The notes beneath the pieces were generated by a model. It saw nothing but the letters and a program-made list of their open reading frames with translations. It had not been told where the DNA came from and did not search any database. Source: Cliona cf. orientalis (Eukaryota; Porifera; Demospongiae; Clionaida; Clionaidae). From it: DNA of 64,000 nt. The stretch's first letter is position 1. Every line of letters begins with the position of its first letter. Shown here in pieces: positions 51,801 through 61,894 of this stretch. The translations under genes were made by a program, and so were the position numbers. The stretch is taken from the NCBI GenBank assembly GCA_963930775.1, contig OZ005695.1:2356001-2420000 (forward strand), written 5' to 3'.

Positions 51801-52660
51801 TACTCTACTCCAATATTATATTTGCAATCTTCATTGCATTCCAGTATGCTACTTTGCATTACTCTACACCGAACACTACCTTACACTCTAAAATGGTTTG
51901 GTACATTGACGGAAATGTGCCTTACTTGGGTCGCAAACATGCTCCACTATATATTGTGGCATTATTCTGGTCAATGGCTATGTGCTTTTATCTAATCTCT
52001 CTATTGCTTATCCAGTGCCTTCAGAGGCAGCCCAATGTCTGGTGTCTTCGTTGGATTGTGAAACTCAAGCCATTTTATGATGCATACACTGGACCTTGTC
52101 GAGATAGCTATCGATTTTGGCCAGGATTTCTTCTCTTCATGAGGACAGGGCTATACATCCTGAACTCAACTATCCCAGCCTATAGTGTTGTGTTTTTCCA
52201 ACTCAAGATGCTCATAACTGCTGCCATATGTGTCCTCATTATGTCTTTAGCTTGTATCTTCCCGCACGGAGTTTACAAACGGTGGCCATTGAATATCTTG
52301 GAATTTTCATTTCTTTTGAACCTCTGCATAACAAGTGGAATCCTAGGCTTAAGTTCACATTCACGACAAAGATTCTATGCTGTAAATACTTCCGTCAGTA
52401 TCTCAGCATTTACATTTCTTGGGATACTTTTATATCATTTTTACCGGCGAACAAAAGATACAAAGCTGTGGAGAAAATTCACTACATGGTTATCAGTCCG
52501 ATCACGAGTATCTCACATTGTTCAAAGAGCTGAACAATCGAATGAGGCCAGCGAGGCTTTAAACAGCAGCTCAGACACTGAGAGGGCTTTCCTGCTACCC
52601 CAGTCACTGCCATCTGTTGTGAGGTTTGATGAATGCCGTGAACCACTAGTTGAGGCATAA
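48860..52660 (+). CDS. Gene 7 (clade II), intact beta-helix/multi-pass membrane protein
   Basis: 1,266 residues. The signal peptide MSGALPLRQVLMLLFLLSAM is followed by YYVTTHGSQCPNN and CQILDWY, equivalent to the clade I cap. The beta-helix has turns such as VFHNNSVTSTGGALYIAF and FANNSGVIGGALKL, then CFCQGS and YPGEHFAVSVITVGQMYGST. The EGF-like knot CSLNHTGIMCGACKPGYSRI begins at residue 815. About nine hydrophobic segments run from about 849, including YRFWPGFLLFMRTGL. The tail has the dileucine ERAFLL and ends in REPLVEA. Clade II differs from clade I in much of the ectodomain but keeps the knot, WVFISWINL, ACIFPHGVYKRWPLNILEFS and the tail end. Single exon. Confidence 0.92.
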   Translation: MSGALPLRQVLMLLFLLSAMVQSQLHQNCYYVTTHGSQCPNNTAYAECQILDWYRENINHWIKKDTTLLFQKGDHFLDGVLMIKHSNNLIISGEGNIPSNTNNLPESTTKIKCAPNSGLHFSQSAGVNMSNLHFESCGRLFHFGRKQRSAALAFLSVQDVHINQIIVNNSKGYGLFTFNMNGFLQNSAFLYAKMHPKSSESGNAKISFQGHLHETNLQLISSWFMYGENNQPSLREAAAGGLTMFINGSLPVRVNILNVTAQGNSGTNGNLALYMIDYQGNGSSVVINNSRIMDGRGKKGGGIRFWSHINSSHKPGMSFTLATHPILTITDSVFHNNSVTSTGGALYIAFYNTGTSQNYDGILRQVIIKNSNFKENGGNGAALEIIQHSLSYHRATPLFQTTIEKCRFEDNYEPPSVDGPIIDFIRVEVSISMSTFVGSNTTVMTLWDTILNLYDHILFANNSGVIGGALKLCDASLIFSHNGTDIEFIGNRARKGGAIYIQQACMDTSPLCFFQSSFPKNTPIHEFTKHMKLTFVNNSANIAGDAIYGGDFDRCSTIVPFKRTKSQEIQSYILFPHILKKVFDMREQKGPSWISSNPQQVCFCQGSQTNNNRSCETEMESIEVYPGEHFAVSVITVGQMYGSTSGMINASLKDEQAKSHTLIKPKFPEMNSKCTNMTFALHSNRDSATIKLRPLTSELLTRYNITPVELNVKIIQCPLGFELTKSPPYTCACSLALSKYLHDYNKFGYSPVICNITSREISVPARRLWFGCYDQQYQNDTANCSSLIVTPNCNYYCNQENDIINVSVSHLDSQCSLNHTGIMCGACKPGYSRILGNILECKKDCTNANLIILIPFFLVSGIILIIIIMGLNLTVTEGTLNGLLVYTMVIQTHHSYFAEHNSSTFGKICWVFISWINLTFGIRACFYKGMDAYQYTWILFAHAFYLVSLLALIVYLTKRFIFFTRLFGRNIVKVLATIVFLLYSNIIFAIFIAFQYATLHYSTPNTTLHSKMVWYIDGNVPYLGRKHAPLYIVALFWSMAMCFYLISLLLIQCLQRQPNVWCLRWIVKLKPFYDAYTGPCRDSYRFWPGFLLFMRTGLYILNSTIPAYSVVFFQLKMLITAAICVLIMSLACIFPHGVYKRWPLNILEFSFLLNLCITSGILGLSSHSRQRFYAVNTSVSISAFTFLGILLYHFYRRTKDTKLWRKFTTWLSVRSRVSHIVQRAEQSNEASEALNSSSDTERAFLLPQSLPSVVRFDECREPLVEA

Positions 52661-52783
52661 GCCTACAATATTATTATTACAGTATTTGCATGCAGGACTA
52701 TTGATAGTGTTGCTAAAATTCTTCTTATACTTGTAGTTTATAGTATCGTGTATGTTTAAGTGTATGCATGGACATATTCATAT

Positions 52784-53389
52784 TACCGTATCCTCCCGAA
52801 AATAAGCCCCCTCCCCTCTTTGACCCTCAAGTTCTTGCACAGGTATGTTTGCCTCGATTATAAGCCCCCCTCCCACCAAGTAGACTGCACACGTACGTAT
52901 ATACGTGCGTGCGAGCGCGTACGTATGTAACCCCGCCCTTAAATTGACTACGAGTACAAAGAGGAATCTTTTGTATGGTGGTAGCTTTTAGAAAAGCCGG
53001 TTTTGAAGTCACTCTGTTATGATGGCACTTCTAGCTTGGCAAAGACACTTATGAGCCGGTCAAGATGCTTTTGCTTTCCTCTGAAGACGTACACACACGG
53101 AACAACAAGTCCTTTCCCCACCGCCGATCGTCGTCTGTTGCTGTCTACTTAGCAGGTCATCTCGCTGCCACTCTTTTGAAGAAAAACTCTGGATATTTCC
53201 CGCAGTACGTGACCAACGATGGTGTCATCCTTCCACACGGTGACTGCAAATGGATCGTGATCGTTGTTGCTTTCACAGAGGGGGGCTTATATTCGAGGGA
53301 AAGTGCATATTCGAAAATAAGCCCCCTCCCCAGTCTAGGTCATGTCTACTGCTGAAAAAGGGGGGGCTTATTTTCGGGAGGATACGGTA
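52784..53389. mobile_element. MITE with TACCGTATCC ends, 606 bp, TA target
   Basis: The perfect inverted ends begin TACCGTATCCTCCCGAAAAT and extend to about 28 bases. A second, inner inverted pair (ATAAGCCCCCCTCCC and its partner near 53278) is nested inside. The paralogous spacer at about 59666 (TTCATAATATTCAAATC) lacks the element. TA lies at both borders, as for Tc1/mariner-like elements. Short open frames exist but nothing recognisable. Confidence 0.8.
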
Positions 53390-54030
53390 TATTCAAATCT
53401 GTAACTTATACAATGTCAAGTACATATGTACTGTCAGTGAGTGGAATCTACTAATTTCACCATTGCAATGCTTATGCAGAGCCAGTAATGCATGCTTAGA
53501 TATTTTAATGCACTGGCTATAGTCTGCATAATATTATAATATTAGCTGCTGCATGGCAAGGGCTTATAGACTTTTAACTGAAACCAAACCTTTCATACCA
53601 GTATTGAGTAAATATCTGCATACATGAATAGCTACCATGTGGTGTCACCATTATCATACTACTTAATCATAAACCATGCAATTGCCTGGCGTATACACTG
53701 TGACAGTGACAAACACTACTGTTGCTGTTCTATAATATAGATCACATGACATTCATGAGTGTATGCCAGTATAATATTGTTAATATATAGCTTTACTCTT
53801 CTGATACATAGTCAAGCAGTTGTGGAATCAGGTCTTCAGGTACCATAATCGAGCATGGACTACCATAGCTAGCTTGAGATATACTATCCTTGAGATATGC
53901 AGTTACTGCTTTGATACACACCATTTACATAAACTGTTACAGTATTGATTTCTTTACAAGATATAGTGGCTAGGCCACTCTGCAAAGCTGTTGTCTAAAG
54001 ATGCATCAACTATAGCTAGAGATAAGAGAT
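53390..54030. other. Spacer ending in a clade II-type leader
   Basis: Duplicated at 59680-60347. The leader motifs TTACATAAACTGTTACAGTA and GGCCACTCTGCAAAGCTGTT precede the stub. No gene is seen. Confidence 0.4.
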
Positions 54031-54100
54031 ATGTCTGGAGCACTCCCATTGAGGCAGGTTCTACATGCAGTTACTCTTCCTACTCTCTTGAATGAATAAA
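54031..54100 (+). pseudogene. Clade II 5' stub between genes 7 and 8
   Basis: ATG 54031, MSGALPLRQVL in frame, then a small insertion (CATGCAG) and loss of homology after about 65 bases (LFLLS codons). Confidence 0.65.
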
Positions 54101-55559
54101 CCAGATAGTGAAAATATCTTAAATTGTGGTACACTACTTTGTGTAGTGTTTAATCTCTAAGGTTAACATAATTCAGCCCCTGTGATGATAGAACCAAGAG
54201 TATCCACATATTTTGTTCAGAGTCAGTCGGAGCACACATCACATTACCATGCATAGCGAGGACTACAGATTAATATTGATTTAGGCTGCTGATCAATAGC
54301 AAATCTGCTCAGTTTTGTTTAGGCTTCTCCATCCCCCAAAAGTGTTCCCCTGTGAGCTCCAGCTGGTTTCCACTGGCTAGCATATTGCTATTAATAATAT
54401 ATTATAATAATCATTATTTTTCACCAGATCTAAACAGTGGTACATGCAGACTAGGACATATTATTTATTCCTTGTATGGGCACTTACCTGGGACACTAGT
54501 ACTACGGTAATAATATTCTCTTCCCTACCACATTATTATTACCTTGTGTGCATGTGCAAGGGATGCAGCAATTATTGGTTCTGTTTGTGTGTTGTCTATA
54601 CATACACTGTCAGGGTTTTTTCTCAAAGTCTATGGATCAGTGGATTAAGCCAATATTTTGCGTTTTGGGCCAAACTGTGAAAATATCAAACATTAATAGT
54701 AACAATGAAACTGTAGAGTAGTTCCATTAGCGATAAGGAGTGTGTTATAATAGACTTCATGACAGTTACTTATGTAGCTTGTGTGCCAGAGTATACATTT
54801 GTATGTGGTAGCTTTATTGCATGGCCACAAACATCACTATGTTGATTACTGAACAGAATGCTTTCAAGGTACACAGCGTAGGTGGTAATATCCACTAAGT
54901 AATCAGTCACAGTTACAGTGTAAACAGTAAAAACATCAAAGATTTTAATGTTAGGCAAGTGCACCTATTTGGAAAAGAAACTTAAATGTGCACAGATAGT
55001 CAACAGTAAACTATGAGCACTTTAGATAATGGAAACTTGCTGTAATAGATCATAGAATCATGATGTGGAAACCAGAGTGATATAATAATTATTATGATAG
55101 TTGAGTAATGGATGGAGGCTTTCATATTCATTTATGTCTGTGTTGATAGCAGAACACGTACCCGGCACAGACCTTCCATTCATATCATTGATAGCGGCTG
55201 AACTGTGCTAGAGCTCAGCATCACAGACCCTTCCATTCATATCTGTACTAGAGTACACCAGGTCCTTCATCTCATTCATATTCTGTGTTCAAACTATTAA
55301 TTTTATTTTAAAAGGTGCACGTATGAAAACATTAGACAAAACTTAGTAGCAACTGAAAATGCATCTCTTGTGAATAAGATAATTATTGGTAAACCAATGA
55401 AAACAAATAATGTTCTAAAACATAAGACTCACATGATGTTCATGTCATTGAGTGTACATTACTATTAGTTGCTTTACTCTTCTGATACAAGCAGTTGCGG
55501 CATCAGGTTTTCAGGTACCATAATTGAGAATGGAATAATATATAGCTGGCTTGAGATAT
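54101..55559. other. Spacer containing a dead clade I 3' flank
   Basis: 54200-54690 matches 42.9-43.3 and 60.5-61.0 kb. From about 54712 the sequence is the clade I 3' flank (GTTCCATTAGCGATAAGGAG, GGTACACAGCGTAGGTGGTA, ATGAGCACTTTAGATAATGG), although no clade I gene precedes it, so that gene has been deleted. The upstream region of gene 8 follows. Confidence 0.5.
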
Positions 55560-55727
55560 ACTATAATACCTTTGAGATATACAATTTAATTTACTGTTTT
55601 GATGCTCACCATTTACATAAACTTCGTTGACATTGTTTTCTTGACAGAACAATATAGCTAGCTAGGCCACTCTGCAAAACTAGCTAGTGTCTAAAGATAC
55701 ATGAAACCATAGCTAGAGAGAAGAGAT
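55560..55727 (+). promoter_or_regulatory. Clade II promoter/5' leader, gene 8
   Basis: CATTTACATAAACTTCGTTG, ACATTGTTTTCTTGACAGAA, GGCCACTCTGCAAAACTAGC, GAGAGAAGAGAT before ATG. Confidence 0.5.
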
Positions 55728-58700
55728 ATGTCAGGAGCACTCCCATTGAGGCAAGTTCTACTGCTAGCGCTACTCCTTCTACTCTCTGTGATGGTTCAGA
55801 GTCAGCCACAACCGAATTGTTACTACGTGACGACACTTGGCTCCCAGTGTCCCAGCAGTTGCGCAGAGTGTCAGACACTTGATTGGTACTGCGAAAATGT
55901 AAGCCACTGGATAAAGAAAGATACCACACTGATATTTCAAAAAGGAATTCACTTATTAGATGGTGTCCTTATGATAAAAGACTCTAACAACTTGATCATG
56001 TTTGGGGAAGGAAACACATTAATGAGTGCTGATGGTCTTCCAGAGCCTACTGTCAAAATCAATTGTGCACCAAATAGTGGCCTACTTTTTTCTCAGTCAG
56101 CTGGAATTAACATGTCTAACCTACATTTTGAATCTTGTGGAGGGTTATTTCATTTTGGCAGAAAAAATGTGGAAATCAGTGCTGCTTTGGCATTTCTTTT
56201 AGTGCAAGACGTGCACATAAATCAGATAATCGTTAACAACTCCAAAGGATATGGACTGTTCACCTTTAATATAAACGGTAGCAACTTTATACAAAATTCT
56301 GCATTCTTATATACCAAAATGCATCCAAACACATTGGAGAGTGGGAATGCTAAAATATCATTCCAGCATCATTTAAATGAAACGCACTTGCAGCTAATAT
56401 CATCGTGGTTTATGTATGGAGAAAATAACCAATCAGCATTGGTAGCTGGTGGATTGAATATGCTCATAAACAGTAGCATACCTGTACATGTCGGCATTTT
56501 CAACATCACTGCTCAAGGAAATTCAGGAACAAATGGAAATTTGGCTCTGTACCTGATGGACTATGCCATGGGCAGTGGTAGCAGTGTAGTAATTAACAAC
56601 AGTCGCATTGTGGATGGTAGGGGTGAAAAGGGCGGAGGAATACGATTTTGGTCCCATGTAATTATTAGCCACAAGCCTGGAATATCCTTTACTCTTGGTA
56701 CCCGTCCAGTTCTCACAATAATTGATTCAGTTTTCCATAACAATTCTGTTACTCAAACTGGGGGTGCCTTGTACATAGCATTCTACAATACTGGTACCAG
56801 CCAAAACTACGATGGAATCTTGAGGCAAGTCATGATCAAGAACAGCAACTTTACAGAAAATGGTGGCAATGGAGCAGCTTTAGAGATTATACAGCACAGC
56901 TTATCTCATCTTCGTTCTACCCCACTCTTTTATACATTAATTGAAAATTGCACGTTTGAGGATAACTACGAACCACCTAATGTCGATGGCCCAATTATTG
57001 ATTTAATCAGAGTTGAAGTATCAATATCTATGTCGACATTCGTCGGAAGCAATACAACAGTTATGACCTTGCGGGACACTATTTTGAATTTGTACGATCA
57101 CATACTCTTTGCCAACAACTCTGGTGTGATTGGTGGGGCATTGAAGTTATGCGATGCATCTCTAATATTTAGCCACAATGGAACAGATGTTGAGTTTATC
57201 GGTAACCGCGCACGTAAAGGTGGAGCCATTTACATACAACAGGCCTGTATGGATACCTCTCCTCTTTGTTTCTTTCAACCATCATTTCCCCAAGGCACTC
57301 CTATAACTGAGTTCGAAAACATGATTTTCAGGTTTGTAAACAACTCAGCCTATATAGCTGGTGACGCCATTTATGGGGGTGAACTTGATCGCTGTTCAAC
57401 GATAGTACCATTTAAACAGAATGAATCTCAAGAGAATCAGAGTTATCTATTGTTCCCACACATCCTTGACAAGGTTTTTGACATGCAAGAACATGAGGGA
57501 CCATCCTGGATCTCATCCAATCCACAACAGGTGTGCTTTTGCCAAGGTTCACAAACGAACAATAATCGTTCTTGTGAAACCGAAATGGAGTCAATTGAGG
57601 TTTATCCTGGGGAGCACTTTGCAGTATCAGTCATCACTGTGGGACAAATGTATGGTTCTACTTCGGGAATGATCAATGCTAGTTTGGAAGATGAACAAGC
57701 AAAAAGCCACACACTAATAAAGCCAAAATTCCCTGAAATGAGTTCAGAATGTACAAACATGACCTTTGCCCTTCATTCAAACAGGGACAGTGCCATTATC
57801 AAATTAAGGCCACTCACTTCTGAATTACTTACACGCTACAATATTACACCTGTGGAATTAAATGTAAAATTTTTGCAGTGTCCACTAGGATTTGAGCTTA
57901 CGAAATCACCTCCTTACACATGTGCGTGCAGCCTAGCACTAAGTAAATATCTTCATGACTATAATAAATTAGGATACTCCCCAGTGATTTGCAACATAAC
58001 TAGCAGAGAAATCTCCGTGCCAGCTGGGAGACTGTGGTTTGGCTGTTATGATCAGCAATATCAAAATAACACTGCTAACTGTAGCAGCCTCGTAGTCACA
58101 CCAAACTGCAATTACTACTGTAATCAAGAAAATGACATAATCAATGTGTCTATTTCCCACCTCGACAGCCAGTGTTCACTGAATCATACTGGAATAATGT
58201 GTGGAGCTTGCAAACCAGGCTATAGCCGCATTCTAGGAAACATTCTGGAGTGTAAAAAAGACTGCACCAATGCAAATCTAATCATTTTAATACCATTCTT
58301 TCTTGTATCGGGCATCATTCTCATAATCATCATTATGGGATTAAATTTGACGGTTACTGAAGGTACTCTCAATGGCCTGCTTGTGTACACAATGATCATA
58401 CAGACTCATCACAGCTACTTTGCTGAGCACAATTCATCAACTTTTGGGAAAATCTGCTGGGTTTTCATATCTTGGATTAATTTGACATTTGGAATCAGGG
58501 CTTGCTTCTACAAGGACATGGATGCATACCAGTACACTTGGATTCTCTTTGCACATGCATTTTACTTAGTTTCACTGCTGGCGCTGATTGTATATTTGAC
58601 TAAACGATTCATCTTCTTCATAAGACTCTTTGGAAGAAATATTGTTAAGGTTCTTGCTACAATTGTCTTTTTACTCTACTCCAATATTGTATTTGCAATC

Positions 58701-59537
58701 TTCATTGCATTCCAGTATGCTACTTTGCATTACTCTGCACCAAACACAACCCTACACTCTAAAATGGTTTGGTACATTGATGGAAATGTGCCTTACTTGG
58801 GTCGCAAACATGCTCCACTGTATATTGTGTCATTATTCTGGTTAATGGCTGTGTGCTTTTATGTAATCTCTCTAATGCTTATCCAGTGCCTTCAGAGGCA
58901 GCCCAATGTCTGTTGTCTTCGTTGGATTGTGAAACTCAAGCCATTTTATGATGCATACACTGGACCTTGTCGAGATAGCTATCGATTTTGGCCAGGATTT
59001 CTTCTCTTCATGAGGACAGGGCTATACATCATGAACTCAACTATCCCAGCCTATAGTGTTGTGTTTTTCCAACTCAAGATGCTCATAACTGCTGCCTTTT
59101 GTGTCCTCATTATGTCTTTAGCTTGTATCTTCCCGCACGGAGTTTATAAACGATGGCCATTGAATATCTTGGAATTTTCATTTCTTCTGAACCTCTGCAT
59201 AACAAGTGGAATCCTAGGCTTAAGTTCACATTCACGACAAAGATTCTATGCCGTAAATACTTCCGTCAGTATCTCAGCATTTACATTTCTTGGGATACTG
59301 GTATATCATTTTTACCGGCGAATAAAAGATACAAAGCTGTGGAGAAAATTCACTACATGGTTATCAGTCCGATCACGAATATCTCACATTAATATTGTTC
59401 AAAGAGCCGAACAATCGAATGAGGCCAGCGAGGCTTTAAACAGCAGCTCAGACACTGAGAGGGCTTTCCTGCTACCCCAGTCACTGCCATCTGTTGTGAG
59501 GTTTGATGAATGCCGTGAACCACTAGTTGAGGCGTAG
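55728..59537 (+). CDS. Gene 8 (clade II), intact beta-helix/multi-pass membrane protein
   Basis: 1,269 residues. Signal peptide MSGALPLRQVLLLALLLLLS, YYVTTLGSQCPSSCAECQTL, and a beta-helix distinct from gene 7 in several turns (NGSNFIQNSAFLYTKMHPN, RSTPLFYTLIENCTFEDNYE, NNSAYIAGDAIYGGELDRC). YPGEHFAVSVITVGQMYGST and the EGF-like knot from residue 816 follow. The membrane half is almost the same as in gene 7 (for example, IIQTHHSYF for VIQTHHSYF). Tail with ERAFLL and REPLVEA; an INIVQR insertion relative to gene 7. Stop TAG rather than TAA. No introns are visible. Confidence 0.92.
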   Translation: MSGALPLRQVLLLALLLLLSVMVQSQPQPNCYYVTTLGSQCPSSCAECQTLDWYCENVSHWIKKDTTLIFQKGIHLLDGVLMIKDSNNLIMFGEGNTLMSADGLPEPTVKINCAPNSGLLFSQSAGINMSNLHFESCGGLFHFGRKNVEISAALAFLLVQDVHINQIIVNNSKGYGLFTFNINGSNFIQNSAFLYTKMHPNTLESGNAKISFQHHLNETHLQLISSWFMYGENNQSALVAGGLNMLINSSIPVHVGIFNITAQGNSGTNGNLALYLMDYAMGSGSSVVINNSRIVDGRGEKGGGIRFWSHVIISHKPGISFTLGTRPVLTIIDSVFHNNSVTQTGGALYIAFYNTGTSQNYDGILRQVMIKNSNFTENGGNGAALEIIQHSLSHLRSTPLFYTLIENCTFEDNYEPPNVDGPIIDLIRVEVSISMSTFVGSNTTVMTLRDTILNLYDHILFANNSGVIGGALKLCDASLIFSHNGTDVEFIGNRARKGGAIYIQQACMDTSPLCFFQPSFPQGTPITEFENMIFRFVNNSAYIAGDAIYGGELDRCSTIVPFKQNESQENQSYLLFPHILDKVFDMQEHEGPSWISSNPQQVCFCQGSQTNNNRSCETEMESIEVYPGEHFAVSVITVGQMYGSTSGMINASLEDEQAKSHTLIKPKFPEMSSECTNMTFALHSNRDSAIIKLRPLTSELLTRYNITPVELNVKFLQCPLGFELTKSPPYTCACSLALSKYLHDYNKLGYSPVICNITSREISVPAGRLWFGCYDQQYQNNTANCSSLVVTPNCNYYCNQENDIINVSISHLDSQCSLNHTGIMCGACKPGYSRILGNILECKKDCTNANLIILIPFFLVSGIILIIIIMGLNLTVTEGTLNGLLVYTMIIQTHHSYFAEHNSSTFGKICWVFISWINLTFGIRACFYKDMDAYQYTWILFAHAFYLVSLLALIVYLTKRFIFFIRLFGRNIVKVLATIVFLLYSNIVFAIFIAFQYATLHYSAPNTTLHSKMVWYIDGNVPYLGRKHAPLYIVSLFWLMAVCFYVISLMLIQCLQRQPNVCCLRWIVKLKPFYDAYTGPCRDSYRFWPGFLLFMRTGLYIMNSTIPAYSVVFFQLKMLITAAFCVLIMSLACIFPHGVYKRWPLNILEFSFLLNLCITSGILGLSSHSRQRFYAVNTSVSISAFTFLGILVYHFYRRIKDTKLWRKFTTWLSVRSRISHINIVQRAEQSNEASEALNSSSDTERAFLLPQSLPSVVRFDECREPLVEA

Positions 59538-60347
59538 GCCTAAAATATTATTATTACAATATTTGCATGCAGGACTCTTACTAAAATTCTTCTTACATTT
59601 GTAATTTTAATTATAGTATTGTGTATGTTTAAGTGTATGCATGGACATAATAATATTATTATTCATAATATTCAAATCTGTAACTTATACAATGTCATGA
59701 GTCAACTAACTATTCAAAATGTACACATGTACTGTCAGTGAGTAGAATCATGAAAAATACTTATTGCACCATTGCAATTCTTGTGCAGAGCCAGTAATGC
59801 ATTTTAGATGTTTTGATGCACTGGCTATAGTCTGCATAATATAATAATACGCATTAATTGAATATTAGTTGCTGCATGGCAAGGGCTTATAGACTTTTAA
59901 CTGAAACCAAACCTTTCATACTAGTATTGAGTAAACATCTGCATACATGAATAGCTACCATGTGGTGCCACTATTATCATACCACTTAATCATAAACCAT
60001 GCAATTGCCTGGCGTATACCCTGTGACAAACACTACTGTTGTTGTTCTATAACATAGATCACATGACGTTCATGAGTGTATGCCAGTATAATATTGTTAA
60101 TATATAGCTTTACTCTTCTGATACATAGTCAAGCAGTTGTGGAATCAGGTCTTCAGGTACCATAATTGACCATGGACTACCATAGCTAGCTTGAGATATA
60201 CTATCCTTGAGATATGCAGTTACTGCTTTGATACACACCATTTACATAAACTGTTACAGTATTGATTTCTTTACAAGATATAGTGGCTAGGCCACTCTGC
60301 AAAGCTGTTGTCTAAGGATGCATCAACTATAGCTAGAGATAAGAGAT
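59538..60347. other. Spacer duplicated from the gene 7 downstream region
   Basis: Matches 52661-54030 without the 606-bp MITE. Ends in a clade II-type leader. No gene is seen. Confidence 0.45.
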
Positions 60348-60410
60348 ATGTCTGGAGCACTCCCATTGAGGTAAGTTCTACAGTTACTCTTCCTACTCTC
60401 TTGAATGAAT
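60348..60410 (+). pseudogene. Clade II 5' stub with a perfect splice-donor motif
   Basis: ATG 60348, MSGALPLR; a C-to-T change turns GAGGCAAGTT into GAGGTAAGTT, making AG|GTAAGT at 60369-60376. Homology ends after about 60 bases. Confidence 0.6.
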
Positions 60411-61118
60411 AAACCGGATAATGAAAATATCTTTAATTGTGGTACACTACTTTGTGTAGTGTTTCATCTCTAAGGTTAACATAACTCAGCCCCTGTGATG
60501 ATGGAACCAAGAGTATCCACATTTTCTGTTCAGAGTCAGTCGGAGCACACATCACCTTACAATGCATAGCGTGGACTATAGATTAATACTGATTTAGATT
60601 GCTGATCAATAGCAAATCTGCTCAGTTTTGTTTAGGCTTCTCCATCCCCCCAAAAGTGTCCCCTGTCAACTCCAGCTGGTTTCCACTGGCTAGCATATTG
60701 CTGTTAATAATATATTATTATAATAATCATTGTTTTTCACCAGATCTAAGCAGTGGTACATGCAGGCTAGGACATATTATTCCTTGTATGGGCACTTACC
60801 TGGGACACTAGTACTATGGTAATAATATTCTCTTCCCTACCACATTATTATTACCTTGTGTGCATGTGCAAGGGATGCAGCAATTATTGGTTCTGTTTGT
60901 CTGTTATCTATACATACACTGTCAGGGTATTTTCTCAGAGTCTATGGATCAGTGGATTTAGCCAATAATTAATAATAATTTTGCGTTTTGGGCCAATCTG
61001 CGAAAATATCAAACATTAATAATTCAATGATTAGAAAAATTAATAGGAAGACTCATGTGTATGTATGTAAATATTGATGTTGTATATATAAAAATGTGAC
61101 CTGCTGTGAAGAACAGCA
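60411..61118. other. Spacer
   Basis: Shared with 42.9-43.3 and 54.2-54.7 kb, including the decayed CCTTGTGTGCATGTGCAAGG motif. A nearby 70-codon frame (60599-60811) has no recognisable domain and is not kept in the sister copies. Confidence 0.4.
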
Positions 61119-61216
61119 TGAAGATGAGGAATGTGATGAGAGAGATCAATTGCTGCCTCAATACTACCAGCTGTGATTAGTTTTGACCACCTACGCGACC
61201 ACTAGTGGAAGCATAA
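61119..61216 (+). pseudogene. Clade I gene tail relic between two clade II genes
   Basis: GATGAGAGAGATCAATTGCT (DERDQLL) runs on to ACTAGTGGAAGCATAA (LVEA-stop), with small deletions. It is a clade I tail, closest to the gene 2 version (PAVISFDH), lying 1.6 kb downstream of a clade II gene. All that survives of a deleted clade I gene. Confidence 0.75.
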
Positions 61217-61894
61217 ACAAAGAATATGGCTATCATAATTAACAGCTATACTGGGTGTCTTTTTTGAAAGTGTAGACTAGTTCCATTAACAATAAAGAGT
61301 GTGTTGTAATAGACTTTATGACAGTTACTTATGCAGCTTGTGTACCAGAGTATACATTTATATGTAGTAGCTTTATTGCATGGCCACAAACATCACTATG
61401 TTGATTACTGAACACAAGGTACATAGCGTAGGTGGTAATATCTACTAAGTAATCAGTCACAGTTACAGTGTAAACAGTAAACATGATGTTATAATTAGGC
61501 AAGTGTACCTATTTGGAAAAGAAACTGAAAGATGTACAGATAATCAACAGTAAACTATGAGCACTTTAGATAATGGAATCTTGCAGTAATAGATCACAGA
61601 ATCATGATGTGGAACCCAGAGTGATATATTATGATAGTTGAATAATGGATGGAGGCCTTCATAATTCATTTATGTCTGTGTTGATAGCAGATTAGGTAAA
61701 ACTTTGTAACCAAAATATAAACTGAATGCATCTATTGTGAATCAGATAACTGTAGCTAAACAAATAATGTTCTAAAACATAGATCACATAATATTCATGA
61801 ATGTATATTATTAATTGCTTTACTCTTCTGATACAAGCAGTTGCGGCCTCAGATTTTCAGGTACCATAATTGACCATGGACTACTATAGCTAGC
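61217..61894 (+). other. Dead clade I 3' flank and gene 9 upstream region
   Basis: CTATACTGGGTGTCTTTTTT and AATAAAGAGTGTG (AATAAA at about 61301) follow the relic tail. Upstream clade II sequence takes over from about 61690. Confidence 0.45.

Noticed and set aside
60599-60811. 70-codon plus-strand gene between genes 8 and 9
   Set aside because: The sister spacers at 43 and 54 kb do not keep this frame.
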